A DNA stretch of 64,000 nt from Sneathiella glossodoripedis JCM 23214 (GCF_000616095.1 NZ_BAMS01000001.1:1240001-1304000), one strand, 5' to 3'. Shown: positions 35,318 to 45,756, numbered from the stretch's first letter. Notes: generated by a model from the letters alone, not told the origin. Numbers and translations are program-made.

Positions 35318-37314
35318 TTAGTTTTTCTTGCCCCCCAACATGCCGCCAAGGCCTTTGAGACCTCCTTCAAGGCCTTCTTTAAGTCCGCCTTTCAGGTTTT
35401 CTTGAAGCTTTTCCTTTCCTGCCTCTTCAATCTTTTCCTTCAGGGCATTTGGGTCGGCAACATTTGAGATTACGCCTGCTAGATCCGGTGCAAATTTGGG
35501 GTCATTCCAAGTGCCAGTAATTTTTAACGGAACAACAATACCCGCAGCTTCAGAACCTCCTTGTCCTTGTGCAGAAGCCGTCAGTTTTGGCTCCAACCGA
35601 TAATTTTGTGTTTTAGGAGGTATGTTGACCTGACCACTCCCTGATACCTGAATGAACGGGTTGAGAAGTTTTAGGTCTTTGTTTTCAAGAAGGCCGTTTT
35701 TAATTGTATATGTTCCTGAAAGTTCAGCGAAATCTGTCTTCTGGACTTCGCCACTTCCAGTGAAAGCGCTAGTAACATTTCTAGCCATTGCGGCAAGGTT
35801 AATCCCGTTGATTGCGCCATCTGAAAAGAGAATGGAGCCGTTTCCATTCAGGGCCCCCACAAATGTTTTCTGCGAAATGCCTGTTGTGGATATATCCAGT
35901 TCGAAGTTGCCTGTTCCTTCGAGTTTATCAAAATCTGCAGCGTCAGTCAGAAAAGGCTGCAGTTGAAGCCCTGTCAGAGAAAATACTTTCGTGATGCGGG
36001 CCTGTTCACGTCTGGCGTCAACAGATACCGTGCCCTTGCCTTTACCATCGTAAAGCGCAAGTTCGCTGAGATTCAGTGTAAGAAGACCGTCATTCAGTTG
36101 TGCAAGTAAACTGGTTTTGCCGATTTTCATTTTCTGAACAAGGAATTCCCCAACGGACAGCCTAAAGTCTAGATTTGCAAGTTTAAGCCCGCTAAAATCG
36201 ATGGGAGTGTCATCCCAGCCTTGGTCAGTTGAGGTTGAGGCAGTTTCTTTGGATGATTGCGTCCCGTCTGCCTGTTCGGTAGGTAAGGCTTTATATTCAA
36301 GACGGGTACATCCAGATCTCCTTTGAGAGAAGGAATGGCGCCGCCGATATCTACGACAAAGTTTCCGTTAGCCGAAATTTTGTCAAATGTGAGTTCTGCT
36401 TCTGTAAAAGAAAATGTGTTACCTTTGGCGCCTACCTTGCCTTTAATATTCACATTTTCCATTGTTCCGTCGGCAGCTTCCAAGGGATCGCCGATCCAGC
36501 TAACAAGGTTTTTAAGTGACGGAACGTCGAGTTCAGTCTTTCCGCTAACATTCAGCGGGGTCAGAGTTGTCACATTTCCGTTGAACTGAAGTGCTGCCTT
36601 GGGAGCTTGAACAGACAGATCCGCTGTCGTTGCTTTGTTTTCAAGAATGGCTCGAAGTGCACCAACCTCTGTGTTAAGCTCAATCTTGTCCCCTTTCCAA
36701 AGGGCGGATCCGCTGGTTTTAAATGGTTCATCCAACCCAAGCAGTTCTAATGATACATTGGCTTCGGTAATCTCATGAGTGACGCCGGCTTTCTCATCCC
36801 GATATGTAATGGAGCCGTTTTTAATTTGGACGTCACCTAAATTCAGATCCCGTATTCCCAGGTCGGACGCACCTGATGTCTCGCTAGGTTTCGTATCTTT
36901 TTCGGGTGCAGTATCCGTTGTTGCAGTTTCAAATTCCCAATTTTTTTTACCGTTTTTGTCTACCTCCAAAACGATAACCGGTTTATCAAGAATGAACTTA
37001 TCGACAGAAACATTCCCTGAAAGCAGCGGAATTAAGTTAAGTTCAACAGTCAGATTCTCAATTGTTGCCATATTGGCAATTTTGCTTGTTGGCGCATTGG
37101 AAAAAGATACTTTACTGGCGTTCAAACCCAAAACAGGAAAAACACTGACGCCAAAATCTCCGTCGATGCTAAGCGTGCGTCCAGTCGCATCATTCGCGGC
37201 GATCATCAGTTCGGTTTTTATACGTTCCGCTGGAATTAAAAAGGGAACTGCAATAACTGCGACTATGAGAATTAATACGATAGCGCCTATCGCATAGGCC
37301 AGTTTTTTCATCAT
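35318..37314 (-). CDS. AsmA family protein, split by an apparent frameshift
   Basis: A membrane-anchored periplasmic protein of about 665 residues. It has one N-terminal membrane segment (IGAIVLILIVAVIAVPFLI), then FGVSVFPVLGLNASKVSFSN typical of AsmA, beta-rich repeats, and the C-terminal ISTTGISQKTFVGALNGNGS block with the usual SDGAINGINLAAMARN. A Gly-rich tail closes it. The frame breaks near 36275-36290. One added base gives PYLPTEQADGTQSSKETAST and joins 37314-36169 to 36130-35318. AsmA-like proteins help move lipids to the outer membrane. Confidence 0.87.
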
Positions 37315-37332
37315 GCGCCTCTCGGAAATTGG

Positions 37333-38256
37333 TTAATTCTGTTTCTTACTTACCAAGTATAACCCTGCAAATATCAAAACTATGCTTGGTATCATGTACC
37401 ATTTAATGCTTTCGCCGAATAATAAAACACCAAATATTAATGTGGTAATTGTAATGAAGTAGGATATCTGGCTGAAATATACAGGGGCTGCAATCCTCTG
37501 TAACTCGAAATAAAAGATAAAGCCGACATAGGATATTACAATATTACCAAGGAATACGGTGATCGCTATATTGTTGTTAAAATCGGGCCAAACTTGGGCA
37601 TCGCTAAATAAAAGTACTGGCAGAAGTAATAAACTTGTAGCGATTAGCATTCCAGATGCCAAAGGGATCGGTTTGGTGCCCGTGGGCCAATCCATACTTC
37701 TGTAGATGTTCCCAAGACCTAGAAAAATCGGCACTAGAAACGCAAGGCCCAGCCAAATGGCTGAAATGTTTTGGGTGCCATCACTTGTGCTATCAAGGGC
37801 GGGAGGCAGCACAATCAAAAATGCACCGACGAGACCAGATATCATTCCTGTAATTTTGAGGGGGCTGGCCTTGTCAATTCCGATCAACAGGGAAAAGGCA
37901 AAGGTAAAAACCGGAGACAACGGATAAACAAGTCCGGTTAGTGCAGCGCCTATATTCACGGATGCCATGAAAGCAAGGGTGGTTGGTACGGCATTTCCCA
38001 GCAAACCGGCGATCAGATAGTAGCGGGTATGTCGAATGTCCGTTCGCACCGGTTGTGAGAGTACTTTGGCTGTAAGCCATAACAAAATGCCACCGATCAA
38101 CATTTGCCAGAACACTAGAGTTAGCGGATCAAGGCCGTTGAGCGCTCCCAATTTCGCGAAGCTGATGGTGGCACCGAACAGAGAGCCAAACACCATAACA
38201 TAGAGGGGAGCCTTGTTTTTAAACATTGATTTCAGTTGAAGTTTGAATTGCGGCAA
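37333..38256 (-). CDS. EamA/DMT-family membrane transporter
   Basis: A 307-residue protein with about ten hydrophobic segments in the two-EamA-repeat layout of drug/metabolite exporters (APLYVMVFGSLFGATISFAK, then LALVFWQ-like and ISGLVGAFLIVLPP; second half from about residue 165). The substrate cannot be told. It lies upstream of the AsmA-like gene on the same strand with only 18 bases between, so they may share a transcript. Confidence 0.87.
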   Translation of the reverse strand: MPQFKLQLKSMFKNKAPLYVMVFGSLFGATISFAKLGALNGLDPLTLVFWQMLIGGILLWLTAKVLSQPVRTDIRHTRYYLIAGLLGNAVPTTLAFMASVNIGAALTGLVYPLSPVFTFAFSLLIGIDKASPLKITGMISGLVGAFLIVLPPALDSTSDGTQNISAIWLGLAFLVPIFLGLGNIYRSMDWPTGTKPIPLASGMLIATSLLLLPVLLFSDAQVWPDFNNNIAITVFLGNIVISYVGFIFYFELQRIAAPVYFSQISYFITITTLIFGVLLFGESIKWYMIPSIVLIFAGLYLVSKKQN

Positions 38257-38465
38257 TAAAATTCAGAAGATGTTTATTTTTAACACCTTAGTTAAGCTCA
38301 CCAGCAATGCAAAACAGAAAATCATATTTTTCTCAAACTTCAACATGGTTTTGAAAGTTGATTTAGGGTAAATGTAGAGAAACACGGAATGCCATTGGCA
38401 AAGTACCGAAAACAGAACGTTCGGACAAACGGGCGCAAAATCAACAAAACAGAGGAGAGAAACGA

Positions 38466-39449
38466 ATGCGTTTATTGACAGCAGCAGCAACTGCTATTGG
38501 TTTAATGCTTGGAGCAACTGCAGCCCAAGCCGATGCTATCAAGATCAAATTTGCCCATGTGGTGGCTGAAAATACCCCAAAAGGGCAAATGGCTCTTAAA
38601 TTTAAGGAACTAGCTGAATCTCGCTTGCCTGGTAAGGTTGAAGTAGAAGTTTACCCAAACTCTCAGCTTTTTAACGACAACAACGTTCTGGAAGCCATGT
38701 TGCTGGGGGATGTGCACTTGGCTGCACCATCTTTGTCGAAATTCAACAAATATACCAAAAAGCTTCAGGTTTTTGATCTGCCGTTTTTGTTCAAAGACAT
38801 GAACGCTGTGGCTAAGTTCCAGGATGGACCCGCAGGCCAAAAACTTCTGAATTCCATGAATAGCAAGGGGTTGCTTGGTCTTGGGTATTTGCACAATGGC
38901 CTGAAACAGTTGTCAGCAACTCGCGAGTTGCGCAATCCTGAAGATGCAAACGGCCTGAAATTCCGTATTCAGTCTTCAGACGTGATTGCAGCGCAATTTG
39001 AGGCTGTTGGTGCGACACCTTTGAAAAAGCCCTTCTCTGAAGTGTTTCTACTGCTGCAAACAAAAGCAATTGATGGACAGGAAAATACCTGGTCCAACAT
39101 CTATTCCAAAAAGTTCTTTGAAGTTCAGGAACATATTACTGCCTCCAACCACGGTCTTATTGACTATTTGGTCGTGACTTCAGCAGAGTTTTGGAATGGT
39201 CTTCCTGACGATATTCGTCCGGTTCTTGATGCATCTATGAAAGAAGCAATCGCGCACGGCAATAAAATTGCAGAAGACAAGGCAACAAGCGATCGTAAAC
39301 GTATTGCTGAATCTGGTCGGTCAACCATTCTGGAATTATCAGATGGAGAGCGTGCCAAATGGGTAAAAGCAATGAAGCCGGTTTGGGATAAGTTTGCTGG
39401 TGAAATCGGACAGGATCTGATTGACGCAGCTGTTGCTTCAAACAACTAA
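38466..39449 (+). CDS. dctP: TRAP transporter substrate-binding protein DctP
   Basis: A 327-residue periplasmic binding protein of a TRAP transporter. A signal peptide ends near TAAQA. The mature start IKIKFAHVVAENTPKGQMAL and the segments EVEVYPNSQLF, LRNPEDANGLKFRIQSS and DGQENTWSNIYSKKF match DctP proteins for C4-dicarboxylates and related acids. The Arg in KFRIQ is the usual carboxylate ligand. It is followed by dctQ and dctM. AGGAGAG lies just before the ATG. Confidence 0.93.
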   Translation: MRLLTAAATAIGLMLGATAAQADAIKIKFAHVVAENTPKGQMALKFKELAESRLPGKVEVEVYPNSQLFNDNNVLEAMLLGDVHLAAPSLSKFNKYTKKLQVFDLPFLFKDMNAVAKFQDGPAGQKLLNSMNSKGLLGLGYLHNGLKQLSATRELRNPEDANGLKFRIQSSDVIAAQFEAVGATPLKKPFSEVFLLLQTKAIDGQENTWSNIYSKKFFEVQEHITASNHGLIDYLVVTSAEFWNGLPDDIRPVLDASMKEAIAHGNKIAEDKATSDRKRIAESGRSTILELSDGERAKWVKAMKPVWDKFAGEIGQDLIDAAVASNN

Positions 39450-39491
39450 TTTCAATCCCGAAAATTCGGGTGACGACATAGGAGATTAACT

Positions 39492-40043
39492 GTGCGTCAT
39501 ATTATTGGAAAGCTGGAGGAGGGAGTAATTTCCCTCCTTCTCGTTATCATGACCGGGCTCGTGTTTGTAGAAGTCGTGATGCGGTTTGGGTTTAGTTCCG
39601 GTGTGTTGTGGATACAGGAACTGACATTGTTGGTTTCGGCCTGGTTTGTGCTGATAGGAGCATCATATGGGGTCCGAGTAGGGGCGCATATCGGTGTAGA
39701 TGCCTTTGTAAAGCTGTTTCCTGACAACATCCGACGATCCATTTCAATCGTCGCGGTGTTGCTATGCCTGTTTTACTGCGGATTATTGTTTGTAGGATCC
39801 TGGGAATATCTTGAGAAGATGCATAAAATCGGTCTTGAGATGCAGGATATGACTATCAAAAAATGGATGGCCCATTCAATCCTGGTTATCGGTTTTGGGT
39901 TATTGTTTTTTCGTTTTCTTCAGCTTCTTTGGAAGATGGTCAAGGGCGAAGAGATCGGCTTTCATCTGGCTGATGAAGCCGAAGAAGTACTAAAAGACTT
40001 GGGGGCTGATATAAAGTCTGATGGTAAGGGGGATGCCAGATGA
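39492..40043 (+). CDS. dctQ: TRAP transporter small membrane subunit DctQ
   Basis: A 183-residue protein with four membrane segments (EEGVISLLLVIMTGLVFVEV, WFVLIGASYGVRVGAHI, the VAVLLCLFYCGLLFVGSW segment and MAHSILVIGFGLLFFRFLQL), the DctQ layout. The start is GTG with GGAG upstream. It overlaps dctM by four bases and should form the membrane complex with it. Confidence 0.93.
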   Translation: MRHIIGKLEEGVISLLLVIMTGLVFVEVVMRFGFSSGVLWIQELTLLVSAWFVLIGASYGVRVGAHIGVDAFVKLFPDNIRRSISIVAVLLCLFYCGLLFVGSWEYLEKMHKIGLEMQDMTIKKWMAHSILVIGFGLLFFRFLQLLWKMVKGEEIGFHLADEAEEVLKDLGADIKSDGKGDAR

Positions 40044-41440
40044 CCGCTGCAGCACTATTTATTATATTGTTCCTGTGCATGTTTATGGGGATGCCCATTG
40101 CAATCGCTTTGGGATTTTCAAGTGTGGTTACAATTTATTTTTTCTCCGGAGACAGCATTGCCTCCATGGGGCTTAAATTTATTGATAATTTGACTGAGCA
40201 CTACACGCTTTTAGCGATCCCATTTTTTGTACTTTCAAGTTCATTTTTATCGACTGGCGGTGTAGCCAAGAGGTTAATCCGATTTGCGGTTGCCTGCGTG
40301 GGGCATATTCGTGGCGGTCTTGCTATGGCTTCGGTTTTGGCATGTATGCTCTTCGCAGCTGTTTCAGGATCCTCGCCTGCGACAGTTGCAGCGATCGGAT
40401 CCATCGTAATTATTGGAATGGTTAAAACCGGGTATCCTGAAAAATTTGCAGCGGGCGTGATCTCCAATGCAGGTACTTTGGGTATTTTGATTCCTCCCTC
40501 AATTGTGATGCTGGTATATGCATCCGCAACTGAGGTTTCCGCTGCGCGAATGTTTATGGCCGGTTTTATACCCGGTATCATGATGGGCCTTCTGTTGATG
40601 CTGGCGATTTATGTTTATGCGCGCATTAAAGGCTTGCCAGCGCAGGAACGTGCAACGCTGAAGGAGTTTTTATCTTCTGGTTTTAGTGCATCTGGGGGCA
40701 TATTGCTGATTGTGATAATTCTTGGTGCCATCTATGGCGGTATCGCAAGTCCAACTGAGGCAGCAGCAGTGTCTGCAGTCTATGCTTTCTTAATAGCGGT
40801 TGTTGGATACAGGGATATGGGGCCATTAAAAGGGGTTCCGTGGAAAATTGCTGGTGAGAGTGTTGTTGGGAGTATTGCTCGGAATTTGCGAATTTCCATA
40901 ATATCCATACCCAAAGCAGTATTTTCGAGTGATGTTCAGAAGGTCGTACTCGATGGTGCAAAGGTCAGTTTTGTGCTGCTTTTCATTATCGCCAATGCGA
41001 TGTTGTTTGCCCATGTGCTGACCACCGAACGTATTCCTCATATGTTGAGTGAAGCGATTACAGGCATGGGGCTGCCAGCGTGGGGATTCTTGATTGTCAT
41101 GAATTTGCTGTTGTTGGCGGCTGGTAACTTTATGGAACCTTCGGCCATTTTGTTAATCATGGCACCTATTCTGTTCCCCATCGCCATGCAATATGGAATT
41201 GATCCCATTCACCTTGGGATTATCATGGTTGTAAACATGGAAATTGGTATGATCACGCCACCTGTTGGGCTGAATTTATTTGTCACAGCCGGGATAACGG
41301 GGCGCGACATATTATGGGTTGTTAGGGCAGCCGTTCCCTGGCTCGGCATATTGCTGTTCTTCCTAATATTAATCACCTATATTCCGCAAATATCCTTGTT
41401 CCTGCCGGAATATATAGATCATCTAAGAGGATATCGATAA
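40040..41440 (+). CDS. dctM: TRAP transporter large permease DctM
   Basis: A 466-residue polytopic permease, the transport channel of the Na+-driven TRAP system. It shows LLAIPFFVLSSSFLSTGGVA near residue 55, the AAVSGSSPATVAAIGSI block near 110, the GILIPPSIVMLVYA motif near 150, and in the second half MEPSAILLIMAPILFPIA and IGMITPPVGLNLFV. Its start overlaps dctQ (ATGA). A central insert (about residues 270-310) is longer than in some homologues. Confidence 0.94.
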   Translation: MTAAALFIILFLCMFMGMPIAIALGFSSVVTIYFFSGDSIASMGLKFIDNLTEHYTLLAIPFFVLSSSFLSTGGVAKRLIRFAVACVGHIRGGLAMASVLACMLFAAVSGSSPATVAAIGSIVIIGMVKTGYPEKFAAGVISNAGTLGILIPPSIVMLVYASATEVSAARMFMAGFIPGIMMGLLLMLAIYVYARIKGLPAQERATLKEFLSSGFSASGGILLIVIILGAIYGGIASPTEAAAVSAVYAFLIAVVGYRDMGPLKGVPWKIAGESVVGSIARNLRISIISIPKAVFSSDVQKVVLDGAKVSFVLLFIIANAMLFAHVLTTERIPHMLSEAITGMGLPAWGFLIVMNLLLLAAGNFMEPSAILLIMAPILFPIAMQYGIDPIHLGIIMVVNMEIGMITPPVGLNLFVTAGITGRDILWVVRAAVPWLGILLFFLILITYIPQISLFLPEYIDHLRGYR

Positions 41441-41447
41441 CCATGGA

Positions 41448-41474
41448 GGGGCGCTCTGGAGCGCCCCTTTTTTT
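41448..41474 (+). terminator. terminator after dctPQM
   Basis: GGGGCGCT-CTGG-AGCGCCCC with seven Ts directly after it, 8 bases from the dctM stop. Confidence 0.95.
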
Positions 41475-41539
41475 AGCCTAACTTCGGTCACTTTCGACAC
41501 TATAATCATCCCTTGGATTTTGGATGTGAAGGTCTTTGG

Positions 41540-42235
41540 ATGAAAGTTTTATGGGCTATATGTTGTATACTAACTCCATTGATATTGAGTTTGCGTCCGG
41601 CGCTTGCAAGTAATGCGACCATAGATTTGCAGCTTGTATTGGCAGTCGATGTGTCTTCAAGTGTGAATTATGATGAATTTGACCTGCAGATGCGCGGTTA
41701 TGTTTCAGCCTTCAGAAGTCGTGAAGTGAAAGAGGCGATATCATCTGGGTTATTCGGTCATATCAGAGTGTGCTTGATTCAATGGGCGGGTAGTCAACAA
41801 CAGGAAGTTAGCATTGGGTGGACAGATATAAAATCCGCATCTGACGCTGATGAATTTGCAAAGAAAATAGAGTATCTGCCAAGGGCTTTCGATTATGGGG
41901 GCACTGCCATTGCACCAGCACTTCGCTTGGCATTGAAACAACTTCAGTCTGATCCCGTACTAGCGACCCGTCAAGTCATCGATATTTCCGGGGATGGCCG
42001 TGTTTCAATGGGAGCGGAACCTTCTCAGGTCAGAGGAGATATATTGGATTTTGGTATTATTATAAATGGCCTCCCCATATCGAATGAAGAGCCGGATCTG
42101 AGCGTTTATTACAAGAATTTCGTAATTGGAGGAATAGGTTCTTTTACCGAGGAGGCGCGAGATTATTCAGATTTTTCCCGCGCTATCCAAAAGAAGCTAG
42201 CACGGGAAATTCGTGGTGAGTTTATCGGAATGTAG
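41540..42235 (+). CDS. DUF1194 exported vWA-like protein
   Basis: About 231 residues. The ATG at 41540 gives a signal peptide (VLWAICCILTPLILSL...ALA); a frame extension to 41513 is less likely. The mature part is a von Willebrand A-like domain with the MIDAS motif LAVDVSSSVNYDEF, then FDYGGTAIAPALRLAL and VIDISGDGRVSMG, as in DUF1194 proteins. It is probably periplasmic and metal-dependent in binding a partner. It stands alone. Confidence 0.88.
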   Translation: MKVLWAICCILTPLILSLRPALASNATIDLQLVLAVDVSSSVNYDEFDLQMRGYVSAFRSREVKEAISSGLFGHIRVCLIQWAGSQQQEVSIGWTDIKSASDADEFAKKIEYLPRAFDYGGTAIAPALRLALKQLQSDPVLATRQVIDISGDGRVSMGAEPSQVRGDILDFGIIINGLPISNEEPDLSVYYKNFVIGGIGSFTEEARDYSDFSRAIQKKLAREIRGEFIGM

Positions 42236-42237
42236 GG

Positions 42238-42876
42238 TTACTTGTGGATTTTGTCCTGTGCTTCCTGATCAGGGCGAGCCAAGCTGAATACGTCTTTGAC
42301 AGCGGTATAGTCACGGTATCCCAGTCTTGCCAGCGGATGATATTTTTTCATGTCAATCATTCCGTCTTTTATGATGTCGTCGCTAATGTGAATGCCGACG
42401 ACCTGACCCACAACCATTGTATTGGGATGTTCGGGGTTATTGGATGGAAGGTTTATAATATCGATGAGCGTGCACTCCAAATTAACGGGGCTTTCAGCAA
42501 CCCGGGGGGCTGAAACGACGTTACTTTTGGCTGCGGTCAGTTTTGCGAGTTCAAATTCATTAACAGCCCTTTCCACCATTTCTGATGTCGCATTCATCGC
42601 ATCCCGAATTTCATAAGTAACCATGTTGACTACATATTCACCAGTTTCACGGATGTTTTCGAGAGTATCTTTATAACCGCCTTCGCTATGGCTTCCGTTC
42701 ACACCCATGACTACCGTTGGCGGTCCATCTGACATGGCATTAAAAAAACTGAATGGCGCCAGATTTAGTTCACCAGCCTTGTTTTGGCTGCTGACCCAAC
42801 CTATTGGACGCGGTGCAATTAGTGCCTTAAAAGGGTTGTGTTTCAGTCCGTGGTGATCTGATGTGTTGTAATACAA
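42238..42876 (-). CDS. flavin reductase-like FMN-binding protein
   Basis: A 212-residue protein with the flavin-reductase split-barrel fold: LIAPRPIGWVSSQNKAGELN near residue 20, LAPFSFFNAMSDGPPTVVMG near 40, and GQVVGIHISDDII near 157. It should bind FMN and reduce it or transfer electrons. It lies convergent with DUF1194, stop to stop with 2 bases between. Confidence 0.9.
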   Translation of the reverse strand: MYYNTSDHHGLKHNPFKALIAPRPIGWVSSQNKAGELNLAPFSFFNAMSDGPPTVVMGVNGSHSEGGYKDTLENIRETGEYVVNMVTYEIRDAMNATSEMVERAVNEFELAKLTAAKSNVVSAPRVAESPVNLECTLIDIINLPSNNPEHPNTMVVGQVVGIHISDDIIKDGMIDMKKYHPLARLGYRDYTAVKDVFSLARPDQEAQDKIHK

Positions 42877-43045
42877 AATCGGCCTCTTTGGGTTACTTTT
42901 GGTGCGCGCCCTGCGTTAGGTTGAAAATACAGTTCAATCCGCGCAAGTGGCAAGTAGCTTTTTAAATTGCTTTATTTCATGGAACGAGTGTGATAGATCA
43001 ATTCCTATGACACAGGTATTGATTATACGACGACGACGATAAAGA

Positions 43046-43063
43046 CAGCGCATTAATGCGCTG
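43046..43063. repeat. perfect 18-bp palindrome
   Basis: cagcgcattaatgcgctg reads the same on both strands. It lies 84 bases before the GNAT start in the spacer divergent from flavin reductase, and could be a repressor operator. Confidence 0.5.
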
Positions 43064-43146
43064 GTGTTTCCGCCTGCCTGTTCTTTTTCCATAAAAATTT
43101 TGCTGACCGGTTGGTGGGTGTTTCCCTATTTTGTCAGGATGTCGTT

Positions 43147-43662
43147 ATGTATGAGATTACCCCAGAACAGCCGCAAGACCATGCGGCTATTGAAAAATTG
43201 CTGGATAAAAGTTTCGGTGAAGACCGGTTTAAGAAAACAGCTTATGCCCTTCGGCAAAATTCAAATTCTATTCCTGAACTGTGTCTGGTTGCGCGAGAGG
43301 CGGGAAATCTATTGGCGTCAATTCAATATTGGCACTTAAAGATTGCAGGTGAAGTGCCAGCGCTGCTTCTCGGACCTATTGCCGTACAACCAGAGCGTCA
43401 GGGAGAGGGAATTGGTGTTGGTCTCATTCGAGATACATTGCAGCTTGCAAAATCTTTAGGGCACAAGATCGTCATTCTAGTTGGTGATCCCGCCTATTAC
43501 GGGCGTTTCGGGTTTAGCTCAGCGTTTGAAAAAGGGCTTGAGTTACCGGGGCCAGTAGAAGCTCATCGCTTTTTGGTATGTGAACTTGAAGATGGTGCAC
43601 TTGATAATGTGAAAGGTTTAGTGACTGGGCATAAGGCCCTTTCAGATTTGGCTCTGAACTAA
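43147..43662 (+). CDS. GNAT-family N-acetyltransferase
   Basis: A 171-residue acetyltransferase. The start at 43147 (MYEITPEQPQDH) fits the family better than the upstream frame. The acetyl-CoA loop is in LLGPIAVQPERQGEGIGVGL near residue 80, and VGDPAYYGRFGFSSA follows, as in YhbS-like proteins. The substrate is unknown. Confidence 0.92.
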   Translation: MYEITPEQPQDHAAIEKLLDKSFGEDRFKKTAYALRQNSNSIPELCLVAREAGNLLASIQYWHLKIAGEVPALLLGPIAVQPERQGEGIGVGLIRDTLQLAKSLGHKIVILVGDPAYYGRFGFSSAFEKGLELPGPVEAHRFLVCELEDGALDNVKGLVTGHKALSDLALN

Positions 43663-43668
43663 TTCGCG

Positions 43669-45756
43669 TTACCGGGATTCTCGCCACCACATAAGTGACA
43701 ACAGTCCAAGCAGGATAACAATCGCAAGAAGTTCTGGGAGCAAAGTACGTTTGGAATAACCAGTTATTTCATAACGTTTGTTGGCAACCAGCCCCCACCA
43801 CAAATCTGTTGATTGATTGCCAGTGAAGGTTGTTCGTTTGAAATCAGGCAAGGGCGCCTGATTTATCCAGTGAATTCCGCCTCCGCTACGTTCAGCAACA
43901 GGTCTGATTTTCTCTTCAGTAGCTCTTACGTCACGCTCTTCCAGAGGGTTGAGCTCCCCAACTGCAACGACACTGGATACTCCGGTGGTGCGTAGCCTGT
44001 ATAGTCCCTTTCCATTTAGTGGGATTGAGGCTGTGTAACGGCCATCCTCTGTAGGTGAAAGCGTGGTGTTTACGATTTGACCGTCAGGCATTGTTATCTC
44101 TAGGTTGTCATCAGGAAGGTCAACCGTTTGCCGAGTTATTTCCAGTGTACCAGCCTTAACCGTTGCGATCAGATTTTCTTCTTCCAACTCAGGTTCTTTC
44201 ATTAACCAGTGAGCAGTACGCCGAAACAGTTCACTTTGCGGCCCACCACCATCAAAACCTCTCCCCCAAAGCCAGGCATGATCCGACATGAGTTGCGCGA
44301 CACGGCCTTTACCTTGCCTGTGAAGCACCAATAGTGGCTTATTTACCGGTCCAGTCATAAGAATATTTCCTTGGACCACGTGCGTGTCAATTAGCCGAAA
44401 CCAACGCCCCCAATTTTTACCGGGTCCGTTTTGAGCCAAGCTTGCAGTTACGGGATGCTTGTTCCCAAGCTCGCTAACGGCAGGAATATAAGGCTCCTCG
44501 TAAATTTCGCCTGTTGGTTTGCCCGGTAACACAACAGAGAGTGGTGTCCGATACAAGCTCAATGGTGTTGCGAAGGAGGGGCCTGCGGCTTCGAGCAATG
44601 CTCCCCCGTTTTCAACATATTTGACGATATTGGCAAGGTAATGCGAAGATAGGACGCCACGGCGTCTATATCGGTCAAAAATAATCAGATCAAACTCTTC
44701 AAGCTTCTGTTCAAACAGCTCCACAATAGGAAAAGGGATCAATGAAAGCTCTTTTAAAGGGGTACCATCCTGTTTCTCAGGAGGACGCAAGATCGTAAAA
44801 TGAACCAGTTCAACTGAAGGGTCAGACTTTAATATATTGCGCCAGCTTCGCTCTCCCATATGTGGTTCACCTGACACCAGCAACACTTTAAGTCTGTCGC
44901 GAACACCGTTCACAGAGAAGATGGCAACATTATTTTTCAGACTTAACTCATTTTGAAGTGCTTCCACTTCAAGAACAATGTGGTTTAACCCGCCATGAGG
45001 AATATCCAGAACTGCCGTCTGTGTCTTTCCTATTCGAGCTGCTTGACGTTTAACAATTTCACCGTCCATTTCTATGGATACAACCACAGTCTTGTTTTCG
45101 TTCGGTACACCATAGTCTGACACCTTGTATTTAAAACTGACGCTTTTTCCGACAATTCCATATCCCGGTGTTTTCTCGATGGTTAAAACTCTGTCAGTTT
45201 CATGTTTCGCACCGGATAGCAACGTATGAACGGGGGAGCTATTCTCGAAACGGGACATGTCAGAGGGAATGTCATGAACTTGACCATCTGTAATCAAGAT
45301 TGTTGCTGCCAGCCGATTTACTGGAAATGTGGATAGAAATTCGTCGCGGACCCTAAATAGCTGGGTACCCTGGCTTTGCTCACCCAGCTGATTATTTTCA
45401 CCGCCAACTTTCAGCACATGAACTTCCACATTCTCAAAATGTGCAAGCTTTTGCTGAATTTTTTCACTTGTCGCGAGGGTCTGTTTCAAGCGATCGTTTG
45501 TGTTTTGACTGTCTGAGACGTCTTCAAGTATTAATACGGTGTCTTTGAGATAGTTACGCTGCTCTTCAACAAGTTGCGGGTTTAACAGGAGAAGCAGAAC
45601 GAACGCGAAAAAAGCGCCCCTGAAATATATCGGTCTAACCTCTTGCCAAACTGCAAAACCAAGCGAGGCAATCGTCAGTGCAGCAATTACAAAAATCCAT
45701 TCTCCTGCGATGAGGGGAGAAAAGGTAATATCCGCGTAATATTGCGACGCGGTCAT
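43669..45756 (-). CDS. membrane protein with periplasmic glutamine-amidotransferase-like domain
   Basis: A 695-residue protein with two N-terminal membrane segments, a vWA-like or CARDB-like middle, a class-I-amidotransferase-like domain (IIFDRYRRRGVLSSHYLANI, YVENGGALLEAAGP, GRVAQLMSDHAWLWGRG) and one C-terminal membrane segment. It is the last gene of the moxR-DUF58-DUF4159 operon and overlaps the upstream gene by four bases. The system resembles Bat-type operons. Its role is unknown. Confidence 0.78.
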   Translation of the reverse strand: MTASQYYADITFSPLIAGEWIFVIAALTIASLGFAVWQEVRPIYFRGAFFAFVLLLLLNPQLVEEQRNYLKDTVLILEDVSDSQNTNDRLKQTLATSEKIQQKLAHFENVEVHVLKVGGENNQLGEQSQGTQLFRVRDEFLSTFPVNRLAATILITDGQVHDIPSDMSRFENSSPVHTLLSGAKHETDRVLTIEKTPGYGIVGKSVSFKYKVSDYGVPNENKTVVVSIEMDGEIVKRQAARIGKTQTAVLDIPHGGLNHIVLEVEALQNELSLKNNVAIFSVNGVRDRLKVLLVSGEPHMGERSWRNILKSDPSVELVHFTILRPPEKQDGTPLKELSLIPFPIVELFEQKLEEFDLIIFDRYRRRGVLSSHYLANIVKYVENGGALLEAAGPSFATPLSLYRTPLSVVLPGKPTGEIYEEPYIPAVSELGNKHPVTASLAQNGPGKNWGRWFRLIDTHVVQGNILMTGPVNKPLLVLHRQGKGRVAQLMSDHAWLWGRGFDGGGPQSELFRRTAHWLMKEPELEEENLIATVKAGTLEITRQTVDLPDDNLEITMPDGQIVNTTLSPTEDGRYTASIPLNGKGLYRLRTTGVSSVVAVGELNPLEERDVRATEEKIRPVAERSGGGIHWINQAPLPDFKRTTFTGNQSTDLWWGLVANKRYEITGYSKRTLLPELLAIVILLGLLSLMWWRESR

